NCBI GenBank assembly: GCA_004556395.1
Contig: SFHK01000003.1
Location: forward strand, 48,495 to 112,494
Direction: 5' to 3'
DNA length: 64,000 bases
Origin: Clostridiales bacterium
GTDB taxonomy: Bacteria > Bacillota > Clostridia > Christensenellales > Aristaeellaceae
Shown here: in pieces, positions 57,391 through 64,000 of the stretch
Layout: every line of letters begins with the position of its first letter
How positions within the stretch are numbered: position 1 is the first letter of the stretch
Position numbers and translations under genes: made by a program
The notes under the pieces: model-generated
Told to the model about the DNA's origin: nothing
Database searches by the model: none
Seen by the model: the letters and a program-made list of their open reading frames with translations, nothing else

Positions 57391-58524
57391 TCAGTTTGCC
57401 GCTTCTTCCAGCTTTGCCATTTCGGAGGCCATCAGCAGGAACGCGCCCATACCGTGCAGGTCGTTTTCAATGGTGTCGCGATGGATGTAATAGTCGTAAG
57501 TGCCCTCCTCGATGCAGGTGCCCACGCACACATTGCCCATCGAGAATTCGCCTTCCGGCGCGGGCAGCAGCGTTTCGATCACGCGGTCATAGGCGCGGCG
57601 GGCGGCCTTGTACGCGTCGCGCGCGATATAGCCCTGCCGCACGCCCTTGGCGATCGAGTAGACAAACAGACAGGTGCAGCTGTTTTCCGGCCAGTTGCCG
57701 GGCTCCCTCCACTTGTCCACAACCTCATACCAGCGGCCCTCGTCGGACTGATAGTTCAACACCGCGGCGATCAGTTCCTGCTGAATGGCGATAATTTCGC
57801 CCCTGCGCGGATGATCCTGCGGAATATAGTCCAGCATGTCGGCAATGGCCAGCACGAACCAGCCGCACGCACGTCCCCACACCTCCGGCGACAGGCCGGT
57901 TTCGGGATCTGCCCACGCGGCGTGCTTGCCGGGATCCCAGCCGTGGCGCAGAAGGCCGGATTTCGGGTCGCGCATGTGCTCATGCATCAGGAAAATCTGC
58001 CGGATGGCCAGCTCGCGAAGGTCTTCCCTGCCGGTATAGCTGGCGTATTTCACCAGCAGCGGCCCGGCCATATACAGACCGTCCAGCCACATCTGGTCGG
58101 GCGTGGTGTAGAAATGCCAGAAGCCGCCGTATTCGTTTTTCGGGTAGTCGGCAAGGCTCTCGGTCAGGTATTTGAGCAAATCGAGCAGGTGCGCGTCGTG
58201 CGTTTTCTCATACAGGTCGCACAGCACGTTGCCGGGCTGGCGGAAGTCCAGCGTGGTCAGCGTGAGCCAGCCGGTATATTCGCGAATTCGGCCGTTTTCA
58301 TCCTGCACGGCGTCGACCCAGCGGCGAATATAGTCCAGATACCGCTCGTCGCGGCACAGATCGTACACGCGGTTCATGCCGGTAAGGAACACGCCCTGAT
58401 GATAGTTGAACGTGGCGCGGTTATAGCCCTGCTGCGGCGGAAGCTGGTTCACGTCGTAGCGGCGGATCATCGTGTCGCACGCCATGCGCGCGTAGCCGAG
58501 GGGCGTTTTCGGGTAAGTACTCAT
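57391..58524 (-). CDS. GH105 unsaturated rhamnogalacturonyl hydrolase (YteR type)
   Basis: The 377-residue (alpha/alpha)6-barrel enzyme removes unsaturated galacturonic acid from the ends of lyase-made rhamnogalacturonan oligosaccharides. Family motifs are FNYHQGVFLTGMNRVYD, the catalytic-region TTPDQMWLDGLYMAGPLL (Asp148 as candidate acid/base), and GWDPGKHAAWADPETGLSPE with WGRACGWF. No signal peptide. ATG 58524 directly abuts the stop of the preceding gene (58525), with GGAGG inside that gene's end, so the two are translationally coupled. Confidence 0.92.
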   Translation of the reverse strand: MSTYPKTPLGYARMACDTMIRRYDVNQLPPQQGYNRATFNYHQGVFLTGMNRVYDLCRDERYLDYIRRWVDAVQDENGRIREYTGWLTLTTLDFRQPGNVLCDLYEKTHDAHLLDLLKYLTESLADYPKNEYGGFWHFYTTPDQMWLDGLYMAGPLLVKYASYTGREDLRELAIRQIFLMHEHMRDPKSGLLRHGWDPGKHAAWADPETGLSPEVWGRACGWFVLAIADMLDYIPQDHPRRGEIIAIQQELIAAVLNYQSDEGRWYEVVDKWREPGNWPENSCTCLFVYSIAKGVRQGYIARDAYKAARRAYDRVIETLLPAPEGEFSMGNVCVGTCIEEGTYDYYIHRDTIENDLHGMGAFLLMASEMAKLEEAAN

Positions 58525-60369
58525 TTAGCTCTTCCTCCTGTCCTGTTGTACCTGATGCGCGGCAGCGAAGTCAAAGCGGGACACGCATTTCGCCGGCGCG
58601 CGGACGGACAGCGCATGGTCTTCCAGCTCCGCGGAAGCGTAAACCATGCCGTTCTCCACACGCGCGTCGAGCGCCCTGGGCAAAACGCCGTCCATGGACA
58701 CATACAGAACCGCGAACGCGTCCTTGAGCTTCGAAAGGTTGATTTCCTTTTCCTCGCCCTCATACCACACGACGTCCAGATAGCTCCGCGAAACCTCCTG
58801 CTGTAAGGACGCGCTGTTCTGCGTCGTCACCTGACGGCGCAGCGCTTCCCTATCCGCGGGAATGAACCGACGATGCAGATCGGCATGCGTTTCGAGAAGC
58901 GCGCTTTCCTCCTCCGAATCCGTCACGGCGAAGCGCGGCCTGTGCCCGTCGAAGGAAGCGTCCTTCAGGCGGACGACGATGCGCCGCACGCTGTCGGTAA
59001 ACACGGCGGTATCCCCGTCGACCTCCCAGTGTCCGTCATAGCATCCGCCGATTTCGATGCGCACGCGCAGATCGTAGGCGCGGATGGTCTCGTTTTTGAT
59101 CATGTCCAGATTGCAATGGGTATCGCCGCCGTCGGAAACCATGTCGGCAATCACCAGCGCGTGGCCGTCCTTCTGTGCGGTGGTCAGAAGACCGCTGGAA
59201 AAATCGTAGCGGTTGTGCAGAATGCTTGCGTTTATGAAGCGCGTTTCCCGCCCGCCCCAGTAGCCGAGCAGGTTGCGGCGCTGGTTCCACGTGGTCGAAA
59301 CGCCCCACGAAGCGAGCGCGTAGTCCTCCTCCATATGACAGAGCGCATACGCGTCCTCCAGCGCTTCCACAAACGCGCCCATCACGCGGAAGGAAAGCGC
59401 TTCGTCGTGCGGCGTGCACGCGGTGAACGCGCCGCGGTACTTTTCGGGACAGCGCAGGCGCATATACGCCCAGTCGGGCGTAAAGGTGTACGCATCCCCG
59501 GCGAGCGGAACCGTGCGTTCCAGACCCTCCTCTAAAAAAGACAGCGTTTCAGCGTCGGTCAGCCACATATAGCTGCGCGCGTTCGGGCCGCACCACTGCT
59601 TCGTAGGCGCGTGGAAGTGCGCGGCGACCGTGCGCCACGCGAGGTCGAGCAGATCGTCCGCCATGCGCAGCACGTCGGGATCTCGAATCACATCGTGAAT
59701 GCACGTCAGGCATTCGATGGCGACGCGGGTGTAGGTGGCGCTGTTGTACTCGGAGAAGCTACCGGTCTTCATCGCGAATTCCCACTGCTTCTTCAGTCGC
59801 TGCGCGCCATAGCCAAACAGCCACGGCCACGAAAGCAGCTGCCCGGCGTGCAGCGTCACATACGCGCCCATGATGGAAATGTTGGTGTAGCTGAATCTCA
59901 CGTTGCGCCGGTAAATAGACAGGCAGGCGTGGCGCAGCGCGTCCTCGAGGAAGACATACAGGCTGTGGGAAATGCGGTCGCCGTGATGCTCGAGCACCTT
60001 GAGAATCTCCCTGCCGCAGAAGTCGGCCCAGTTCCAGTCTGGCGGGCTCATCTGCGAAAGCGGCTCCTCCATATACCACGACCAGATGCCGTAAGTGGCG
60101 TTGGTGGGGTCGGTGTCCTGAAGCGACGCGACGTGCCACAGCACCTCTTCGGCGCGCCTGCGGTCGTTCTCTTCGCCGGTCAGCAGCAGCGCTGCGGCGT
60201 AGCGGAACGCCTCCGTCGTGGAGTGCACCTCGCTGCGCGCCAGTCGTGTGTGGTAATTGGCCTTGGACAGATAGCTGGTCGGGCACTTCCATTCCTCGCT
60301 GTAGCGCGCGTTCATGTCGGCGAGCGTCTTCATCAGCGCTTCGCGGTTCTCGGGGGCAATGATGTACAT
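58525..60369 (-). CDS. Large unrecognised protein, probable polysaccharide-active enzyme
   Basis: The 614-residue protein has no signal peptide. Residues about 1-370 look like an alpha/alpha toroid (repeated paired helices, for example ATYGIWSWYMEEPLSQMSPP, then GSFSEYNSATYTRVAIECL). Residues about 400-610 look like beta-sandwich (for example YDLRVRIEIGGCYDGHWEVD). This layout resembles (alpha/alpha)n polysaccharide lyases such as heparinase II/III or alginate lyases, but I cannot place it in a family or name its catalytic residues. It is coupled to GH105, so a pectin or rhamnogalacturonan substrate is likely. ATG 60369 follows GGAGG. Its promoter (60420-60448) faces the LacI gene. Confidence 0.65.
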   Translation of the reverse strand: MYIIAPENREALMKTLADMNARYSEEWKCPTSYLSKANYHTRLARSEVHSTTEAFRYAAALLLTGEENDRRRAEEVLWHVASLQDTDPTNATYGIWSWYMEEPLSQMSPPDWNWADFCGREILKVLEHHGDRISHSLYVFLEDALRHACLSIYRRNVRFSYTNISIMGAYVTLHAGQLLSWPWLFGYGAQRLKKQWEFAMKTGSFSEYNSATYTRVAIECLTCIHDVIRDPDVLRMADDLLDLAWRTVAAHFHAPTKQWCGPNARSYMWLTDAETLSFLEEGLERTVPLAGDAYTFTPDWAYMRLRCPEKYRGAFTACTPHDEALSFRVMGAFVEALEDAYALCHMEEDYALASWGVSTTWNQRRNLLGYWGGRETRFINASILHNRYDFSSGLLTTAQKDGHALVIADMVSDGGDTHCNLDMIKNETIRAYDLRVRIEIGGCYDGHWEVDGDTAVFTDSVRRIVVRLKDASFDGHRPRFAVTDSEEESALLETHADLHRRFIPADREALRRQVTTQNSASLQQEVSRSYLDVVWYEGEEKEINLSKLKDAFAVLYVSMDGVLPRALDARVENGMVYASAELEDHALSVRAPAKCVSRFDFAAAHQVQQDRRKS

Positions 60370-60419
60370 GATACGAACCTCCATTCTCCGTGCATTACAT
60401 GAAAAATCACATTACAGAT

Positions 60420-60448
60420 ATAATAGCATTTTCCATTACGAATGTCAA
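60420..60448 (-). promoter_or_regulatory. Promoter of the unknown-enzyme/GH105 operon
   Basis: On the minus strand TTGACA (60443-60448) and TATTAT (60420-60425) have a 17-bp spacer. CATTAC motifs lie within and on both sides of it (60393, 60410, 60434), as expected for operator sites. Confidence 0.85.
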
Positions 60449-60536
60449 TTCGTATAGGCAGCTCCCCCAAAAAACGGCTGTTATACCGAAATTCAGCGCA
60501 ATTCATGTGGATAATTGCCCTCACTCAAGCAGTACA

Positions 60537-60620
60537 AATAACATTACATCACGTTATTTTCTTTGAACTCCGCGAAAACGCCTTTTGATTCATACTGTTA
60601 TAACGTTTTCATGCTATACT
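60537..60620 (+). promoter_or_regulatory. Control region of the LacI gene with palindromes
   Basis: A TATACT box (60615-60620) precedes the LacI gene, with no good -35. Upstream are AATAAC (60537-60542) and GTTATT (60553-60558) in inverted orientation around CATTAC, and the perfect palindrome GTTATAAC (60597-60604). These are candidate operators for autoregulation and for the divergent GH105 operon. Confidence 0.5.
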
Positions 60621-60654
60621 TGGAAAACAGCGAAGCACAGAAAGAGGTTTCAGC

Positions 60655-61695
60655 GTGGACAGGAAAATCACACTGGAAGACATTGCGAAGGCGGCCGGGG
60701 TCTCCCGCAACACGGTAAGCGTGGTGCTGCGCGGCCGGCCGGGCGTGAGCGACGCGGTGCGCGCGCGGGTGCTGCAGCTGGCCGAGAGCCTGAATTACGA
60801 AAAGCGCCCGGCGGACGCGCAGGGTGCGCGGGTCAGATACATTTTAGTGCTGGTGGCGCAGTCGGTGGGCGCGCCCGTAGCCAGCGCGCATGCGGCGGCG
60901 GGACTGATCCCGCGGCTGTATTTGCAGCTTCAGAAGAGCGCGCAGGCGCGAAGCTGCGTCACAGCGTTCAACATCGTTAGTCGGGAAGACGAAGAAGGGC
61001 TCGTCATGCCGGGCGCGCTGTCGCTGATGCAGCCGGTCGGCATCATGACGCTGGGCTGCATCGACGAAGCGTATATGCACCGTCTGGTGGAAACCGGCTG
61101 CCATGTAATCACGCTTCACAGCCACATCGACGGCCTGAACGCGGACAGCGTGACGGCGGACGACACCTGCGCGGGCTACGTGATGACGAAGCATCTGCTT
61201 CAGATGGGGCACCGAGACGTCCTGTTCATGGGCGAAAAATACTACATGTCCAAGTACATGGATCGCTGGTTCGGCTATTGCCGCGCGATGTGCGAGTACG
61301 GCCTGCCCGCGCGCACCAACGCGTATTCGGAGGCGCGCGTGCACGTGCAGAATGAGGAAAGCGAGCGCCGGCTGCTCGATCAGACGCTGTCCGTGCTGGA
61401 GCACCCGCCCACCGCCATCGTGTGCGGCGAGGATTTCACGGCGGCGCGCGTCCGGGAATACTACAGGGAACGCGGCCTGCGCGTGCCCGACGACATTTCG
61501 CTCGTGGGCTTTGACGACGTGTATTCGGATTCCGACCGCCCATTCCCGCTGACGACCTTCCGCGCCGATCACGCCGAGGTCGTCGAAACGGCGCTCGACC
61601 TTCTGCTGAAGCCCGAGCGCAAGCCTCGCAAGGTGGTCGTCTACGGCGAGCCCGTCTACCGCGAGAGCGTCCGGCGCATCTCCGAAACCGTATAG
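60655..61695 (+). CDS. LacI-family transcriptional regulator
   Basis: The 346-residue protein has the LacI HTH at the N-terminus (ITLEDIAKAAGVSRNTVSVV, hinge near LAESLNYEK) and a periplasmic-binding-protein-like ligand domain (about 60-346) with VPDDISLVGFDDVYSDSDRP. It starts with GTG 60655, with AGAGG upstream. It is divergent from the GH105 operon, which it probably represses until an oligosaccharide or its product binds. It stands before a strong terminator shared with the ZIP gene. Confidence 0.92.
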   Translation: MDRKITLEDIAKAAGVSRNTVSVVLRGRPGVSDAVRARVLQLAESLNYEKRPADAQGARVRYILVLVAQSVGAPVASAHAAAGLIPRLYLQLQKSAQARSCVTAFNIVSREDEEGLVMPGALSLMQPVGIMTLGCIDEAYMHRLVETGCHVITLHSHIDGLNADSVTADDTCAGYVMTKHLLQMGHRDVLFMGEKYYMSKYMDRWFGYCRAMCEYGLPARTNAYSEARVHVQNEESERRLLDQTLSVLEHPPTAIVCGEDFTAARVREYYRERGLRVPDDISLVGFDDVYSDSDRPFPLTTFRADHAEVVETALDLLLKPERKPRKVVVYGEPVYRESVRRISETV

Positions 61696-61696
61696 C

Positions 61697-61742
61697 AAAA
61701 GGCATTCCGTTCGGGAAGCAACGTCCGAATGGAATGCCTTTT
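61697..61742. terminator. Bidirectional terminator between LacI and ZIP genes
   Basis: AAAAGGCATTCC (61697-61708) pairs with GGAATGCCTTTT (61731-61742), extended inwards by GTTCGG/CCGAAT. TTTTTT follows on the plus strand and the A run provides T residues on the minus strand. Confidence 0.92.
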
Positions 61743-61744
61743 TT

Positions 61745-62521
61745 CTATCCCAGCGCCACGTCCAGAATCATCATGACGGTGAAGCCGATGGCGAAGAACA
61801 CCGTGCCGATGTTGGAATGCGTTCCCTGCGACATTTCCGGAATCAGCTCCTCCACGACGACATAGAGCATCGCGCCCGCCGCGAAGCTCAGAAGATACGG
61901 CAGCGCCGGAACGATCAGCTGCGCCGCCAATATGGTCAGCACCGCGCCGATGGGCTCCACTACGCCGGACAGCACGCCGCCCAGAAACGCCCTGCCCTTT
62001 CCCTTGCCCTCTGCCCGCAGCGGAAGCGAGATAATCGCGCCCTCCGGAAAATTCTGAATGGCAATGCCGAGCGACAGCGCCAGCGCACCCGCCGCGGTGA
62101 TCTGCGCGCCGCCGGAAAGGAAGCCCGCGTACACCACGCCCACCGCCATTCCCTCAGGAATGTTGTGCAGCGTCACGGCCAGCACCATCATCGTCGTGCG
62201 CTGAAGGCGGCTGCTGGGGCCCTCGGCATGGTCGCTGTTCGCGTGCAGATGCGGAATCAGGTGATCGAGCGCCAGCAGAAACAATACGCCGATCCAGAAC
62301 CCCACAGCCGCCGGAACAAACGCCCACGCGCCCATGCCGGACGATTGCTCAATGGCAGGAATCAGCAGGCTCCAAATGCTGGCCGCTACCATTACCCCGG
62401 CCGCAAAGCCGGTAAGCGAACGCTGAACCCGGTCGCTCAGCGTCTTCTTCATAAAGAACACGCACGCCGCGCCCAGCGACGTTCCCAGAAACGGAATCAG
62501 AATCCCATAAAACGCTTCCAT
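61745..62521 (-). CDS. ZIP family metal transporter (ZupT/GufA type)
   Basis: The 258-residue protein has eight predicted membrane helices and the two metal-binding motifs of ZIP transporters, TLHNIPEGMAVGVVYAG in helix four and AIQNFPEGAIISLPLRA in helix five. A cytoplasmic His-containing loop (LDHLIPHLHANSDHAEG) precedes helix four. It imports zinc or another divalent metal. The ribosome site AGGAGG is about 15 bases before ATG 62521, longer than usual. The promoter at 62569-62597 has an inverted repeat just downstream. Confidence 0.92.
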   Translation of the reverse strand: MEAFYGILIPFLGTSLGAACVFFMKKTLSDRVQRSLTGFAAGVMVAASIWSLLIPAIEQSSGMGAWAFVPAAVGFWIGVLFLLALDHLIPHLHANSDHAEGPSSRLQRTTMMVLAVTLHNIPEGMAVGVVYAGFLSGGAQITAAGALALSLGIAIQNFPEGAIISLPLRAEGKGKGRAFLGGVLSGVVEPIGAVLTILAAQLIVPALPYLLSFAAGAMLYVVVEELIPEMSQGTHSNIGTVFFAIGFTVMMILDVALG

Positions 62522-62545
62522 AGTCCGACCGCCAATCCTCCTATT

Positions 62546-62597
62546 GTTAGTTTTCTTTAACCAACTATATTATATTCGATGCCGCCCGCCGTGTCTA
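62546..62597 (-). promoter_or_regulatory. Promoter and possible metal-responsive operator of the ZIP gene
   Basis: On the minus strand TAGACA (62592-62597) and TATAAT (62569-62574) have a 17-bp spacer. Just downstream is GTTAGTT (62546-62552) facing AACCAAC (62559-62565), a 6-of-7 inverted repeat that would cover the transcript start. It resembles operators of DtxR/MntR-type metal regulators, but this is inference. Confidence 0.6.
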
Positions 62598-62665
62598 TGC
62601 CTGCGCGGCAGGTTCTTCTGTAAAATGCGCAAAAAACCGGCGTTCCAACCTTAAATCGGAACGCT

Positions 62666-62784
62666 ATGGCAACGCCGCACAAATAAGGTGGTCGGCCGGC
62701 GAATGGATTTTTCGTCCGATGCAAATGCAAATTTCGAAGGTTTACTGGAGGTAAATCGAGGAATTTGCATGCCGCAGATGGCGG
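62666..62784. repeat. MITE-like element, truncated copy
   Basis: This matches the first 119 bases of the element at 23926-24093 with about six differences, but the right end is missing: the sequence diverges after GCAGATGGCGG. The central hairpin is kept, and where the stem differs (GAAATTTGC to GGAATTTGC) pairing is still possible through U-G. The TTAA at the left end is also lost. It is not in a gene; the next gene stop is at 62813. Confidence 0.7.
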
Positions 62785-62812
62785 CCGATTGGTCAGGTCT
62801 GCCGCTCATAAA

Positions 62813-63520
62813 TCAGGGATGCTGCTTGTCCTCCCGATAAGCCGCCATAGATTCCTTGGACAGGCTGGCGGTAGGCGGAGGCGTCCAGGAAATGGCGTTG
62901 GCGCCTGCTCGGATGGTTTCTAAAATGGATTCTTCTGTGGGTCCGCCGGTTGCGATCAGCGGGAATTCAGGAAGCTCCCGGCGGATTTTGCGCACCAGCT
63001 CCGGCGTATCGACTCCCGCCGCCACATTGAAAATGTCCGCGCCCGCCTCTGCCCGGGCGCGAAAATCCGTCCGGTCGTTGACGATGGTGATGATGGTGGG
63101 GATGTCGACCAGATGCGATACCTGCCGGAGCACATCGTTGCCGGTAGGGGCGTTCATGACCACGCCCGCCGCGCCCTGAAGCTCCGCGTATCCGGCGAGG
63201 GTGCAGACCCGCTTGCCCTGCGTAAGCCCGCCGCCTACGCCGGCGAATACGGGAATGTCCGCCGCCAGCAGAAGCGCCTGTATGATGACCGGCTGCGGGG
63301 TAAATGGATAGACCGCCAATACCGCGTCCGCGTCCATGTTGCGTACAATGCACAGATCGGTTGTGAAGGCGACGGACTTGATGCGCCGTCCGAAGATCAC
63401 GATGCCGCTGCACTCGCGGATGACCGGCGGAACCTGCAGGATGTGCTTGCGCAGTCTGGCTTCATAACGGGGAATGATCTTTCCGCTGATTTGGGCGGAA
63501 TCCCTGCTTCTGTGTTTCAT
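62813..63520 (-). CDS. TIM-barrel protein of unknown function (Clostridia-conserved)
   Basis: The 235-residue protein looks like a beta/alpha barrel with repeated strands: SGIVIFGRRIKSVAFTTDLC, DAVLAVYPFTPQPVIIQALL, IPVFAGVGGGLTQGKRVCTL and a phosphate-binding-like end ATGGPTEESILETIRAGANA. Similar proteins are often labelled hydrolase in Clostridia, but nothing visible proves an activity. GGAGGAG precedes ATG 63520. A promoter is at 63599-63628. The downstream neighbour is the truncated repeat copy. Confidence 0.7.
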   Translation of the reverse strand: MKHRSRDSAQISGKIIPRYEARLRKHILQVPPVIRECSGIVIFGRRIKSVAFTTDLCIVRNMDADAVLAVYPFTPQPVIIQALLLAADIPVFAGVGGGLTQGKRVCTLAGYAELQGAAGVVMNAPTGNDVLRQVSHLVDIPTIITIVNDRTDFRARAEAGADIFNVAAGVDTPELVRKIRRELPEFPLIATGGPTEESILETIRAGANAISWTPPPTASLSKESMAAYREDKQHP

Positions 63521-63598
63521 GCTGTTCTCCTCCTTGCCGCGTCGGTCTGGTTCTGAATTATACGCATTTCCCGTCCCGCTATGGGGATCTCTAATGAC

Positions 63599-63628
63599 AT
63601 TATAACACAGCAGACGCATTCGCGGCAA
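63599..63628 (-). promoter_or_regulatory. Promoter of the TIM-barrel gene
   Basis: On the minus strand TTGCCG (63623-63628) and TATAAT (63599-63604) have an 18-bp spacer, the latter with an extended TG motif. Confidence 0.65.
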
Positions 63629-63693
63629 CATACAGACTCCGGCAGACACGGAAATCAATTTTCAAATCACGGAAAAAGTGGTATACTGTAGGC

Positions 63694-64000
63694 ATGGACA
63701 GAACAACACTCATCGACTTCTTTGAGGAAGTCGAGACGACCGAGGAGTACAATGAGTACTTTTGCAGCATCGCGGAAGCCATCGGAATCGTGGTGCTGGG
63801 CAGCCTGTGCGGGTTCAGGAACGTGAGCCAGATCCATCATTGGGCGGAAAATGCGCGTGTGAAGGAATTTTTGAAGGAGAAATTCCAAATTGCGCATATT
63901 CCGTACTACTTTTGGCTGCTGACGCTCTTGAAAATGGTAAAGCCTGACACATTGAACGAATGTATGATGAAATGGGCTTCGCAATTCATGCCAGAGGATT
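63694..64000 (+). CDS. ISAs1-like transposase, N-terminal part
   Basis: The frame beginning at ATG 63694 stays open to the end of the window (102 codons seen). MDRTTLIDFFEEVETTEEYN, then IAEAIGIVVLGSLCGFRNVS and FLKEKFQIAHIPYYFWLLTL match the N-terminal region of ISAs1-family transposases (the conserved leucine- and cysteine-rich helix before the DDE domain). The DDE catalytic part lies beyond the window. There is no good ribosome site, and a TATACT box at 63682-63687 would start the transcript about at the ATG, suggesting leaderless expression. No left inverted repeat could be confirmed. Confidence 0.75.
   Translation, partial: MDRTTLIDFFEEVETTEEYNEYFCSIAEAIGIVVLGSLCGFRNVSQIHHWAENARVKEFLKEKFQIAHIPYYFWLLTLLKMVKPDTLNECMMKWASQFMPED

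Noticed and set aside
56425-58806. Plus-strand open frame of 793 codons across the phosphodiesterase and GH105 genes
   Set aside because: It spans two well-supported minus-strand genes and their promoter region, with low-complexity composition and no ribosome site.
1-64000. CRISPR arrays, tRNA or rRNA genes
   Set aside because: No regularly spaced repeats and no recognisable cloverleaf or rRNA sequence were seen while reading the gaps, though a covariance-model scan was not possible.

Overview
The window is a GC-rich chromosomal segment, most likely from an uncultured, spore-forming gut Clostridia. The evidence is Firmicutes-type gene content (pnp followed by an M16 peptidase, rqcH, an LCP ligase, CotF-like spore coat proteins, LplB/LplC-type sugar permeases), strong GGAGG ribosome sites and many canonical sigma-A promoters with 16-18 bp spacers. 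I cannot fix the genus from sequence alone.

Layout. 1-11.7 kb: the 3' end of pnp, a zinc peptidase, a VanZ-RDD membrane protein, an LCP cell-wall ligase, two small spore-coat genes, a class A penicillin-binding protein, a YdcF-like protein, then a run of a membrane-flavodoxin protein, a DUF362/ferredoxin protein and a 2-hydroxyacid dehydrogenase. 11.9-17.8 kb: a decaying carbohydrate locus made of an AraC sensor-regulator with two frameshifts, an in-frame chimera of a sugar permease and a sugar oxidoreductase, and an intact GH95-like hydrolase. 18-24 kb: an MFS transporter, rqcH, and a TPR regulator coupled to an ABC exporter. 24.1-29.7 kb: an amidohydrolase, a beta-helix protein, a GH28 pectinase and a secreted protein. 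29.8-33.7 kb: an ECF sigma factor, an XRE regulator with an in-frame stop, and a ROK-nagA amino-sugar pair. 33.7-35.9 kb: a methyltransferase and a glycolipid-type glycosyltransferase. 36.2-39.5 kb: the alpha operon rpsM-rpsK-rpsD-rpoA-rplQ, with its own promoter and without infA or rpmJ next to it. 39.6-45.7 kb: a flavoprotein, an iron-sulfur aldo/keto reductase, a GH127 arabinofuranosidase overlapping an RlmL-type methyltransferase, and a Gfo/Idh/MocA oxidoreductase. 45.8-49.5 kb: three tandem secreted trypsin-like paralogs, the middle one having lost its catalytic His and Asp. 49.7-60.4 kb: a sugar isomerase, an AraC regulator, a solute-binding protein with two permeases and a dehydrogenase, a phosphodiesterase, and a GH105 plus unknown-enzyme operon. 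60.6-64 kb: a LacI regulator, a ZIP metal transporter, a TIM-barrel protein and the start of an ISAs1-like transposase.

How the genes fit together: GH28, GH105, GH127, the GH95-like enzyme, the ABC importer without its own ATPase, and the oxidoreductases point to uptake and intracellular breakdown of pectin or rhamnogalacturonan oligosaccharides. These functions are scattered over several small, separately regulated loci rather than one large locus. The housekeeping loci between them look normal.

Less ordinary items: the tandem protease/pseudoprotease array (best candidate for an undescribed system), a 168-bp terminal-inverted-repeat element present complete at 23.9 kb and truncated at 62.7 kb, the permease-oxidoreductase chimera, the detached alpha operon with a structured rpsD-rpoA spacer, and an unrecognised large enzyme coupled to GH105. 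No tRNA, rRNA or CRISPR array was found.
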